Positions 50,533 through 58,756 of a DNA stretch of 64,000 bases are shown here, one piece after another. The notes under the pieces are model-generated. The model had not been told where the DNA came from. It searched no databases and saw only the letters and a list, made by a program, of their open reading frames with translations. Made by a program: the position numbers and the translations under genes. Source of the DNA: JAFGIG01 sp964397545 (GTDB lineage Bacteria > SDB-A); NCBI GenBank assembly GCA_964397545.1, contig CAYNIW010000006.1:1-64000 (forward strand), written 5' to 3'. Position 1 is the stretch's first letter; each line of letters begins with the position of its first letter.

Positions 50533-52343
50533 GAAATCCCCTTCTCTTTCGCCGAAAGAAGCGCTTTGATCAAAATTTCGTTTTCTTCAGGTTTTTTTAC
50601 GGCAATCCTGACGAATTCCCCTCCTTTTATTCCGTCTTTTCCGGTGCAGTCCTTTATAAAAATCATGTAATCCGAAAGAAGCCTCGCGGCAAGACGGCTC
50701 GCTTTGACCCCTTCCAAAGAGCAGAATACATAGTTCGCCTGGGAAGGATAAGGCTCTATCCATGACAGTTTTTCGAGGCTGTTTATGAAAGAACGTCTTT
50801 CAATGGAAACTTTTTCACATGCCAGCCTGTATTCTTCTTTGTATTTTACCGCGGTCTGAAGAAAAAATTCCGCGAAAGAATTCACGTTCCAAACAGAAAC
50901 GTAGTCTTTAATAAATGAGATTATTTTAGGGTCTGAACATGCCGCCAAGCCGAGCCTGACCCCCGGGACACCGTATGATTTACTGATGCTCTTGACCACT
51001 ATCATGTTCGGAAAATCTTCGAGAACTTCGTCGCGCAGAAGAGAATTCTTTTCGCCTCCGTCTGAAAAATCCACAAAAGATTCGTCGAGGACAAGAAATT
51101 TACCCTCTTTTCTCATTTTAAGCGCCAAAGACAGTATTTCATTCACGGAAAAGTAACGCCCGGTGGGATTGTCGGGATTTATAAGGATAAAAACTTTATT
51201 TGAAACGATTAATGATGTTAAATCTTCTCCTGAAGCGCGGAAATTTTTCAAACACAGCTTCTCTACATTGCTGAATCTTCTCGTGTATTCATCAAACGTC
51301 GGCTCAATTATAACGGTTTTTCTGCCTTTGAAGATTTCCGCGACCGCATTTATAATCTCGGAGGCTCCGTTGCCGACTGTCAGAAATTTTTCCGATACTC
51401 CGAAAAGCCTTGAGGCGAGAGAATTCTGTTCGTCAAGTCCCGAGGGATAATGGGTGGTCAGTATTCCTGCATTGACAGAGAATTCATCTTTCATCTTTTC
51501 CGGGGGGAAAAAAGGGTTTACAAGATAGCAGAAATCGAGTATCCCCGGAAACTTCCAGAAACCGCCGTAATTTTTTTTAAAAGAAGATAAAATTTTATCT
51601 TCACCGGCGAAAAGGAGCTCCGCTGCGCGAAGATCCTGTGAATCGTCTATTTCAAACCATTTTATCTTTTCGTCGAGGACAACCGCTTTTATTCTGTTTC
51701 TGTCGAGAAAAGTTATCAGGCTCAGCACCTGTTCGTAATATTCGTTATGGCCCATGGATTTGCAGTAGGCTTCGAGAAAAGGGACATAGTGATTAGATAA
51801 AAATTCCTTTGAAAACTTGTATATGTTGACCGTTTTGTAATAATCGTCAATATCAGAATTGACAAAATCCTTTTTGCCGATAAAACTCTGAATTTCATTT
51901 TCCGGGTTAAGCTTGACGACTGTTCCGTCCATCCATGATCTGTATTTCGCGACGAGGACTAAATCCCCGTCAGGATTTGACAGTAGTTCCGAAAGAGCTT
52001 TTTTTTCAAATACAACATCACTTTCCAGAAGCAAAACATCATCTTTAAGAAGATATTCCCTCGCCAGGAAGAGAGAATAGATATTGTTGGTTTTATCGTA
52101 ATCAGGGTTTTCGATATACAAGACCGGTTTGCCGTTATGGCTTTCGCCAATATGTTTTTTAAGACTTTCGGCTTTATATCCCGCAACAATGACAATTTTC
52201 TCAATTTGGTCCAAAATGGATATGCTTTCGAGAGTGTAATCTATTATTGGTTTTCCGTTCAAGGGCACCATGCATTTTGTGTTGTCCGCAGTGAGATCCT
52301 TGAGTCTCTTGCCCATCCCGGCGGCGAGAATCACGGCGATCAT
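50529..52343 (-). CDS. Cytidylyltransferase-aminotransferase fusion (PntC/HisC-CobD-like)
   Basis: 604 residues. Residues 1-235: LicC/PntC-type nucleotidyltransferase (VILAAGMGKRL, KCMVPLNGKP, NPDYDKTNNIYSLFLAREYL with the TNN motif of choline-type enzymes, LLLESDVVFE). Residues 245-604: fold-type I PLP enzyme of the HisC/CobD group (NGASEIINAVAE, LINPDNPTGRYFS, VLDESFVDFSDG, KSISKSYGVPGVRLGL with the PLP Lys). By family precedent the PLP half makes an amino-alcohol or amino-phosphonate phosphate and the first half activates it with CTP. Candidates are ethanolamine-P, serinol-P, aminopropanol-P or 2-aminoethylphosphonate. ATG overlaps the TagF-like stop; the end overlaps the formyltransferase start. 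Confidence 0.88.
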   Translation of the reverse strand: MIAVILAAGMGKRLKDLTADNTKCMVPLNGKPIIDYTLESISILDQIEKIVIVAGYKAESLKKHIGESHNGKPVLYIENPDYDKTNNIYSLFLAREYLLKDDVLLLESDVVFEKKALSELLSNPDGDLVLVAKYRSWMDGTVVKLNPENEIQSFIGKKDFVNSDIDDYYKTVNIYKFSKEFLSNHYVPFLEAYCKSMGHNEYYEQVLSLITFLDRNRIKAVVLDEKIKWFEIDDSQDLRAAELLFAGEDKILSSFKKNYGGFWKFPGILDFCYLVNPFFPPEKMKDEFSVNAGILTTHYPSGLDEQNSLASRLFGVSEKFLTVGNGASEIINAVAEIFKGRKTVIIEPTFDEYTRRFSNVEKLCLKNFRASGEDLTSLIVSNKVFILINPDNPTGRYFSVNEILSLALKMRKEGKFLVLDESFVDFSDGGEKNSLLRDEVLEDFPNMIVVKSISKSYGVPGVRLGLAACSDPKIISFIKDYVSVWNVNSFAEFFLQTAVKYKEEYRLACEKVSIERRSFINSLEKLSWIEPYPSQANYVFCSLEGVKASRLAARLLSDYMIFIKDCTGKDGIKGGEFVRIAVKKPEENEILIKALLSAKEKGIS

Positions 52344-53440
52344 TTTCCCTCCTTTTTACTGTGGGAAAGCAGTTCTTCGAGACAAAATCTGAATCTTTCC
52401 GAAGAATAACCGTCTGTGTATTCAAAAATATATTTTTTATCCTTTTCTATGTTCTTTTTCCTCTCATCGGAAGGCGCGAGAGCTGTTCTGACAGCCTCTT
52501 CAAGCTCCTCCCCCTTTCTTATGTGAATAAATGAATCCGAGAGCCAATCCTTCGGATTCTCGTCTAAAAGGAGTTCTCCGTCGGAATGTCTGAGCTTTTC
52601 GTGTTCGAGATCCACTATGACGCCGCATCTTCCAAGCGAAAGGAATTCGTTAATAACGCTCGAAGCTTCGCTTATCATGACATCCGCGGCATACATGTAT
52701 TTCATCATACTGTGTATATTCTTGGGGACAAGAAACAGAGATTTATTTTCAGCCGCGGCCTTTTGTGCCGCTTTGTGCTGAGATCGAGGCGCGTATTTTC
52801 CGCTCCAGCTGTAAGGGTGAAGTTTATATATGACATTGAACTCTTCGGCAAGAGGCGGGAGAAAAGGTGTAACCATGGATATTGAAGTCGGTTTGTAAGT
52901 GGGAGCGTAGAGGATTGTTTTTTTCGAAGGGTCGAGTCCCGCTTCTTCAATGATTTTTTTTCTGTCAAAAGTCCCGTCAAAGAAAGGATCGAGCTTCGGC
53001 AGTCCAATGACTTTTATCTCCTCTATTTTGTCAAGTCCGTAATATTCGAACCTTTTTCTCCTGTATTCACCTTCGAGAAAACATACATATCTCGTTTTCG
53101 GCTGTTTGAGGAGATTTCTGTATCTCAATGTCTTAAAACACGGTCCGTGATCGACGTTGCAAAGGACAGCATCTCCGTATTTCTCCGGTTTTTTCAATGT
53201 GTCACCGCAGACTACCGCATCAAAACCGTCTATGCGGTCGGTTATCTTAAATCCTTTCTGGAGGTAGTTTTTTTCTGTCTCTCTTTTTTTCGAAAAAAGA
53301 AGGAAACCGAATTTTCTTTCCTGGTTTTTACCAATCCGAATCTCAAGCGAATAATTCTTCGAATTTTGGAGATTTTTGTAAATCGGCTCAAAGGAAGGCC
53401 AGTAATAGTCCTGAACCACGTCAAAAAGGACTTTTATCAA
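52340..53440 (-). CDS. CDP-glycerol glycerophosphotransferase-like (TagF/TagB family) transferase
   Basis: 366 residues, GT-B-like fold. Seen: AVLCNVDHGPCFKTLRYRN (N-terminal acceptor side), KTILYAPTYKPTS (the YAPT motif), YKLHPYSWSG (KLHP) and ADVMISEASSVINEFLSLG, which corresponds to the TDYSSVIFDF segment of teichoic acid polymerases. These enzymes transfer a phospho-polyol from CDP-polyol. Next to a probable CTP-dependent activating enzyme, it likely transfers that product onto a surface glycan or lipid. TTG start overlapping the cyclase stop (TTGA). Confidence 0.85.
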   Translation of the reverse strand: MIKVLFDVVQDYYWPSFEPIYKNLQNSKNYSLEIRIGKNQERKFGFLLFSKKRETEKNYLQKGFKITDRIDGFDAVVCGDTLKKPEKYGDAVLCNVDHGPCFKTLRYRNLLKQPKTRYVCFLEGEYRRKRFEYYGLDKIEEIKVIGLPKLDPFFDGTFDRKKIIEEAGLDPSKKTILYAPTYKPTSISMVTPFLPPLAEEFNVIYKLHPYSWSGKYAPRSQHKAAQKAAAENKSLFLVPKNIHSMMKYMYAADVMISEASSVINEFLSLGRCGVIVDLEHEKLRHSDGELLLDENPKDWLSDSFIHIRKGEELEEAVRTALAPSDERKKNIEKDKKYIFEYTDGYSSERFRFCLEELLSHSKKEGK

Positions 53441-54105
53441 TCCCGCCCTCTTTCACCTTCAACCTGAGATACCGATCCGCTCTTCCAGTCGAGAAGATAT
53501 ACTTCTCCGAGTTCTTCCTTTTGTTCTTTAAGTTTCTTTTTTTCGAAACGGAAAAATTTTCCGCACTGTGAAACAATTTCCTCTGTAAGAAGGACTTCTC
53601 CTGAAGCGGCGATCTCTTCCCCCAGCTTACTCGCTCTGTTCACGGGAGAGCCATAGACATCGAAATCTCCTATTTTCAAAATCTTTCCCCACCCTAAGCC
53701 TACGCAGAGAAGAACTTTTTCTTCTTCAATTCTCGTCTTGTTGTATTCACGGAGGCATTCCTGCATAGCCTTTGAGCATTCAACCGCTTTATGGATATTT
53801 CGGAATATCACGAGCATGCTGTCGCCTTCCATTTTAATGAGAATGCCGTCGTATTCCTCTATTACAGGGACTAAAAGCCTTTCCGATTCGTATATTGTCT
53901 GAAGGAAATGGACTATTCCGAATTTCTCCACTTTTCTTGAAAATCCGGTCAGGTCCGTGAACATAACCGCCCACTCTTCGCCGAACAGGTCCCATATTTT
54001 TTTGTCAATAATCTTTTTATCCGCTCCTTCTTCGAGTCTCTTCGCGAGCAGTTTGGACAACCTCTCCTCGGAAGAAGAAAACCTTATATTTCTCGAATGG
54101 ATCAT
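53437..54105 (-). CDS. Class III adenylate/guanylate cyclase
   Basis: 222 residues, a free-standing cytoplasmic cyclase domain. Both metal Asp are present (MFTDLTGFSRKVE and KMEGDSMLVIF), with the preceding Lys of the KxxGD segment. The third motif reads DVYGSPVNRASKLGEE: the Asp and Asn are kept but the usual transition-state Arg is replaced by Lys. Activity is plausible but reduced or altered. First gene of the five-gene surface-modification operon. No cNMP-binding protein is visible nearby. Confidence 0.87.
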   Translation of the reverse strand: MIHSRNIRFSSSEERLSKLLAKRLEEGADKKIIDKKIWDLFGEEWAVMFTDLTGFSRKVEKFGIVHFLQTIYESERLLVPVIEEYDGILIKMEGDSMLVIFRNIHKAVECSKAMQECLREYNKTRIEEEKVLLCVGLGWGKILKIGDFDVYGSPVNRASKLGEEIAASGEVLLTEEIVSQCGKFFRFEKKKLKEQKEELGEVYLLDWKSGSVSQVEGERGRD

Positions 54106-54134
54106 AAAATCCTCTCAATTCTTCATGTGCGGTT

Positions 54135-56420
54135 TTGAAGTGCCGAAATATACTTCAATATTTGGATAAAACTATATATCATTATATAAATATTAACTCA
54201 GAGAAAGAAAGAAATAAACACCGGAGGGCGGACATAACAAAAATCAGATTCCATTGGCATATTGCAGTTTTGACAATAATTCTTATAATTTATTTTTTAA
54301 TTCATCTTTTGTATTTTGCCCAGTCCTCTAAAAACCCTTTCTATTCTTATCCACTCGGAGATCCGTTGTATTTCGACCGCTACGCGTCTCAAATCGCAGA
54401 AGGGAACTTCCTCGGCGATGAAGTTTTTCACAAAGCTCCTCTGTATCAGTATTTTCTCGGGGCAATATACTCTGTTTTCGGGCACAATTACACTGCACCT
54501 CGGGTAATACAGGCTTTACTAAATGTATTGTCTTCCATTTTTGTGTTTTTAATCTCGAAAAAAATCTTCGGCAAGGCGGCGGCTTGGACCGCTCTTCTTT
54601 TATGTGTCTCAAGCGGAGTAGCAGTATATTACGCCGGAGAACTTCTGATGCCGTCTTTACTGACGTTCCTAATGCTCATTTCGGTTTTTGTTTTCATGAA
54701 AGCCATGGAAAAAAAATCAAAATCCCTATATTTTCTTTCGGGTTTCCTGTTCGGACTCACGTCCATCACGAGACCGAATTTTCTCGTTCCTGCGCTGGTT
54801 TTCACTGCCATAGCCGCACTGGTTCAAAAAAAGAATTTTTTGACACCGGCAGCGGTTATTCTTTCAGGTCTTCTGCTCGCTATAGCTCCGGTCACTTTGC
54901 GTAATTTTCTTGTAGGAAAAGATTTCGTTCCGATATCGTCTCAGGGGGGCGTGATTTTTTACATTGGAAACAACATAGAATCGAACGGCATGACTGCAGT
55001 AATTCCGGGAACCGGCGACGATTGGGACGACATAGCTCTCGCGGAAAGAGAAACCGGAAAAACCCTTAAACCTTCCGAGGCTTCTAATTTTTGGTTCAAA
55101 AAAACGCTCAATGAGATAAAGGAGCATCCTTCTTCTTTCACGGCTCTTTTAGTTAAAAAGACGGTGTATTTTTTCAACGGGTTGGAAATACCCAACAATC
55201 AGAACATGTATCTTTCCTCCGGAGGAACTTTTCTTTCCGCTTTAGTCAAAAGAATAGGTCCTGTGAAAAACTTTATGTTGTATATACCCTCGGGAATAAT
55301 TATACCCATGGGCCTATCGGGTTTGGCTCTCGCCGCCTTCAAAAAGAGGAGAAAAGCTTTCGTACCGGCTCTTCTTATTATCTCCTATTCAGCGTCTCTA
55401 ATCGTCTATTTCGTCTTCAGCAGACTCAGAGCGCCTCTTTTGCCTTTTTTCGTTTTATTCGGATCATTTTTCGCAGTTTCGGTCTCCCAATACGCCGTGA
55501 AAAAAAACTTTCTCGCCGTGTCTTTGTCTTTCGCCCTTTTTCTCCTACTATCGGCTTTTTCGAATTACAGGTTCATAAAAAAAGATTTCTCTTCTGAAGC
55601 CATGCTTCATTTCAACCTCGGTCTTAAAAGTTTCAACCAATCCGACTACGAAAATGCCTTCGGCGAATTCACTGCCTGTCTAAAGTCAGAATCCCGATAT
55701 CCCAGGGCTAATCTGAATCTCGGACTGATATCCTATAAAAAAGGAGACTTATCGTCGGCGATGTCTTACTATGAAAGAGAAATTGAGTTAAATCCCAACG
55801 AAGCAAGGACTTACAACAACATCGCCGTTCTTTATTCGAGAACCGGGAGAGATTCACTCGCTGTTGAAAACTGGAAAAAAGCAATCCTTCTGAACCCAAG
55901 GTTCACTGAAGCCAGGTTGAATCTCGGAATTAAATACGAGAACACAGGATTTGCCGACTCCGCTCTTTTTTTATTTAATTCGGTCCTGTCATACGAAAGA
56001 TCGTCTGAAGGGGCGTATTCCGGCATTGCGAGAATTTACCACAGAAAAGGACTGATCAGAGAATCCGCCGAAAACTATGAAAAAGCAATATCTTTGAATC
56101 CTCAGAACCACGAGCTTTATTTTAACTACGCTCAATTATGGGCGCAATCGGGCAAACTCGACACGGCGGCGGCGCTTCTTGAGAAAGCCGTTGAAATAGA
56201 ACCCGGTTTTACCGCGGCTCACCATAACCTCGGCCTTTGTCATTTATACTCGGGAAATCACGAAAAAGCTCTTATTTCACTGAAAAAAGCCGTTTATACC
56301 GACTACAGCTTCCCGGGCGCTCATCTGGCGCTATCTGCTCTCTATGAAGCCATGGGAGAAACGGAAAAGGCGGCGCAGGAAAAAGCCATAGCTGACTCTC
56401 TTTACGAAAACAGCCCGTAA
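54135..56420 (+). CDS. GT39/ArnT-like membrane glycosyltransferase fused to TPR domain
   Basis: 761 residues. Residues about 35-490: a polytopic membrane domain of the PMT/ArnT kind with the early acidic motif GDPLYFDRYASQIAEGNFLG (catalytic Asp), HKAPLYQYFLGAIY, and TSITRPNFLVPALVF. Residues about 495-761: six or more TPR units (HFNLGLKSFNQSDYENAFGE, YPRANLNLGLISYKKGD, ARTYNNIAVLYSRTGRDSLA, FTAAHHNLGLCHLYSGN). The enzyme would glycosylate lipid or protein using a polyprenyl-phosphate sugar. Divergent from the cyclase operon by 29 bases. The start is uncertain; the first 35 residues may be untranslated. Confidence 0.85.
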   Translation: MKCRNILQYLDKTIYHYININSEKERNKHRRADITKIRFHWHIAVLTIILIIYFLIHLLYFAQSSKNPFYSYPLGDPLYFDRYASQIAEGNFLGDEVFHKAPLYQYFLGAIYSVFGHNYTAPRVIQALLNVLSSIFVFLISKKIFGKAAAWTALLLCVSSGVAVYYAGELLMPSLLTFLMLISVFVFMKAMEKKSKSLYFLSGFLFGLTSITRPNFLVPALVFTAIAALVQKKNFLTPAAVILSGLLLAIAPVTLRNFLVGKDFVPISSQGGVIFYIGNNIESNGMTAVIPGTGDDWDDIALAERETGKTLKPSEASNFWFKKTLNEIKEHPSSFTALLVKKTVYFFNGLEIPNNQNMYLSSGGTFLSALVKRIGPVKNFMLYIPSGIIIPMGLSGLALAAFKKRRKAFVPALLIISYSASLIVYFVFSRLRAPLLPFFVLFGSFFAVSVSQYAVKKNFLAVSLSFALFLLLSAFSNYRFIKKDFSSEAMLHFNLGLKSFNQSDYENAFGEFTACLKSESRYPRANLNLGLISYKKGDLSSAMSYYEREIELNPNEARTYNNIAVLYSRTGRDSLAVENWKKAILLNPRFTEARLNLGIKYENTGFADSALFLFNSVLSYERSSEGAYSGIARIYHRKGLIRESAENYEKAISLNPQNHELYFNYAQLWAQSGKLDTAAALLEKAVEIEPGFTAAHHNLGLCHLYSGNHEKALISLKKAVYTDYSFPGAHLALSALYEAMGETEKAAQEKAIADSLYENSP

Positions 56421-56451
56421 ATTTTACAGAAAATTTTTTTTGCATGTCCAA

Positions 56452-56480
56452 TTGACTGAAAAGTCAATATGAAGTAGTAT
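56452..56480 (+). promoter_or_regulatory. Sigma-70 promoter of tdh-kbl
   Basis: TTGACT (56452-56457), a 17-base spacer and TAGTAT (56475-56480), about 35 bases before the AAGGAGG ribosome-binding site of tdh. Confidence 0.65.
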
Positions 56481-56527
56481 TGCGTTTTCTGATCCCATTT
56501 TTTAAAAAACATTATTAAGGAGGCAAT

Positions 56528-57481
56528 TTGAAGAGAATACTCGTCACAGGTTCGGCAGGCCAGATAGGCTCTGAACTGACAATGTTCCTGAGAGAAAAAT
56601 ACGGGAACGAGAATGTTGTCGCCGGTATACACCGAACTCAGCCCAGCGAAAAGCTAAAAGAATCCGGGCCTTTTGAAACCGTGGACTGCAGAAATTCCTC
56701 TGCTCTCGCCGCGACAGTGGATAAATTCAAAATAAACGTAATCTACCATCTTGCCGCGGTCCTTTCCGCCACAGGAGAAAAAAATCCGCAACTCGCATGG
56801 GACGTCAACATAAACGGATTATACAATGTTCTCGAGGTCTCGAGAGAAAAAAATTGTTCGGTTTTCGTTCCAAGTTCCATCGCCGCTTTCGGCCCGGAAA
56901 CTCCTAAAGACAAGACTCCTCAGGACACTATTCAGAGAGTGACTACGATGTACGGCGTAACCAAAGTGGCAGGTGAACTTTTAAGCGACTATTACCATAA
57001 AAGGTTCGGCGTCGACACGAGAGGTCTCAGATACCCCGGAATCATATCTTACGAAACGCTTCCCGGCGGCGGCACAACCGACTACGCTGTCGAGATTTTC
57101 TACGAAGCAATCAAAACCGGGAAATATACCTGCTTTCTCAAACCGGACACCACTCTCGATATGATGTATATGCCCGACTGCCTTAAAGCGACAGTCGAAG
57201 TAATGGAAGCCGATTCTTCAAGGCTCGAACACAGAAACGCCTTCAACGTCACAGCTTTCAGCGTCAATCCTGACCTTCTCACATCACAGATAAAAAAGCA
57301 CATTCCTTCGTTCGAAGTATCTTATGAAATAGACGAAGTAAAACAAGCCATTGCGGACTCCTGGCCAAACAGCCTCGACGACAGCGCCGCTAAGAAAGAA
57401 TGGAACTGGAAACCCGATTACGATCTGCCGGCTATGGTCAATGACATGATTGAAAAACTGTCAACAAAACTAAAAAAGTGA
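56528..57481 (+). CDS. tdh: L-threonine 3-dehydrogenase, SDR type
   Basis: Oxidises threonine to 2-amino-3-ketobutyrate with NAD. 317 residues of the extended SDR family: RILVTGSAGQIGSEL (NAD loop), YHLAAVLSATGEKNP, the catalytic Tyr/Lys in MYGVTKVAGE, and GLRYPGIISY, typical of the SDR-type threonine dehydrogenase rather than of sugar epimerases. Start is a TTG behind AAGGAGG. It is paired with kbl 15 bases downstream, which supports the assignment. Confidence 0.9.
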   Translation: MKRILVTGSAGQIGSELTMFLREKYGNENVVAGIHRTQPSEKLKESGPFETVDCRNSSALAATVDKFKINVIYHLAAVLSATGEKNPQLAWDVNINGLYNVLEVSREKNCSVFVPSSIAAFGPETPKDKTPQDTIQRVTTMYGVTKVAGELLSDYYHKRFGVDTRGLRYPGIISYETLPGGGTTDYAVEIFYEAIKTGKYTCFLKPDTTLDMMYMPDCLKATVEVMEADSSRLEHRNAFNVTAFSVNPDLLTSQIKKHIPSFEVSYEIDEVKQAIADSWPNSLDDSAAKKEWNWKPDYDLPAMVNDMIEKLSTKLKK

Positions 57482-57496
57482 ACGGAGGAATCCAAA

Positions 57497-58729
57497 ATGC
57501 CGATAAATAAACTCGGAAATATTCTAAATTGCTCTGTTTCTGATCTCAAAAAAAAAGGAACAGCCAAAGGCAAAGAATTCATAATCGAAAAAATTATCAA
57601 ACCCCAGGGAGAAAAAGGCCTAAGATACCTTTTGAAAGGTTTTGAGGGCAAAGAATTCATTAAAATGAATTCCAATTCCTATCTCGGAATGTCGCTAAGA
57701 GAAGAGATCGTCGAAGCTGAAGAAAAAGCCGTCAGAGAATTCGGAGTCGGACCGGGCGCAGTTAGATTCATAAGCGGCAGTCATAAACCGCACAGGGATC
57801 TTGAGAAGAAACTCGCCGAGTTTCACGGCAGGGAAGAAGCAATGATATTCAGCGCCGCCTACGTCACTGTCATGGGAACAATTACGCCTTTGGTCACTCC
57901 CGATACAGTTATCATAAGCGATGAACTCAACCACAACTGCATTATTAACGCCGTGAGACTTTCAAGACCTAAAGACAAGACTATATACAAACATCTGGAC
58001 GTCAGCGACCTCGAAGAAAAGATAAAAAGCTATGCAGGCAAAGCTAAGAGAATAATCGTCGTGACCGACGGAATTTTCAGCATGCGCGGAGACTTCGCCC
58101 CTCTCGACAAGATAAATGAGATAGTTAAAAAACACGACGACAAATTCGAAGAAGATATAGTCCTCGTGGTTGACGATTCTCATGGCGTCGGTGCTTTCGG
58201 AAAAACAGGCAGAGGCACTGAAGAATACACGAACTGTGGTAAAGTCGATATTCTAATAGGAACTCTCGGCAAAGCTTTCGGCGTCAACGGCGGATATGTT
58301 ACGTCAAGTGAAAACATAATCACTTATCTCAGGGAAACGGCTCCCATGTATATATATTCAAATCCCATAACCGCGTCCGAAGCCGCCGCTGTGATAAAGG
58401 TTTTGGAAATGCTCGAAGGAAAACAGGGCGACTCGATCCTCGATCACTTGAGAAGCATGACAAAAAAATTCGAGAAAGGCTTACTGGACCTCGGTTTTGA
58501 GATAATCGTAAGCGATCATCCCATAGTCCCCGTTCTAGTCAGGAACACCGAAAAAACCGCTGAACTCGTCAAATTCCTCATAGAAAACGGTGTTCTCGCG
58601 ACAGGATTGAACTACCCAGTCGTCCCGAAAGGCGACGAATCAATACGCTTTCAGGTAAACGCGGATCACACGGCTTTCGATATAGACAGCGTTCTGGAAG
58701 TATTAAAAAAATACAAAGAGATAAATTGA
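57497..58729 (+). CDS. kbl: 2-amino-3-ketobutyrate CoA ligase
   Basis: Cleaves 2-amino-3-ketobutyrate with CoA to glycine and acetyl-CoA, completing threonine breakdown. 410 residues of the alpha-oxoamine synthase family: NSNSYLGMSLREEI, FGVGPGAVRFISGSHKPHRD, DELNHNCIINAVRLS, VVDDSHGVGAFGKTGRG, and GTLGKAFGVNGGYV with the PLP Lys. Coupled to tdh and followed by a perfect terminator. 8-amino-7-oxononanoate synthase is the main alternative, but no biotin genes are near. Confidence 0.92.
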   Translation: MPINKLGNILNCSVSDLKKKGTAKGKEFIIEKIIKPQGEKGLRYLLKGFEGKEFIKMNSNSYLGMSLREEIVEAEEKAVREFGVGPGAVRFISGSHKPHRDLEKKLAEFHGREEAMIFSAAYVTVMGTITPLVTPDTVIISDELNHNCIINAVRLSRPKDKTIYKHLDVSDLEEKIKSYAGKAKRIIVVTDGIFSMRGDFAPLDKINEIVKKHDDKFEEDIVLVVDDSHGVGAFGKTGRGTEEYTNCGKVDILIGTLGKAFGVNGGYVTSSENIITYLRETAPMYIYSNPITASEAAAVIKVLEMLEGKQGDSILDHLRSMTKKFEKGLLDLGFEIIVSDHPIVPVLVRNTEKTAELVKFLIENGVLATGLNYPVVPKGDESIRFQVNADHTAFDIDSVLEVLKKYKEIN

Positions 58730-58755
58730 AAAGGGAGACTTAGGTCTCCCTTTTC
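58728..58755. terminator. Perfect bidirectional terminator between kbl and oadA
   Basis: GAAAAGGGAGAC (58728-58739) pairs without mismatch with GTCTCCCTTTTC (58744-58755) around the loop TTAG. The A and T flanks make it work in both directions. Confidence 0.9.
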
Positions 58756-58756
58756 G

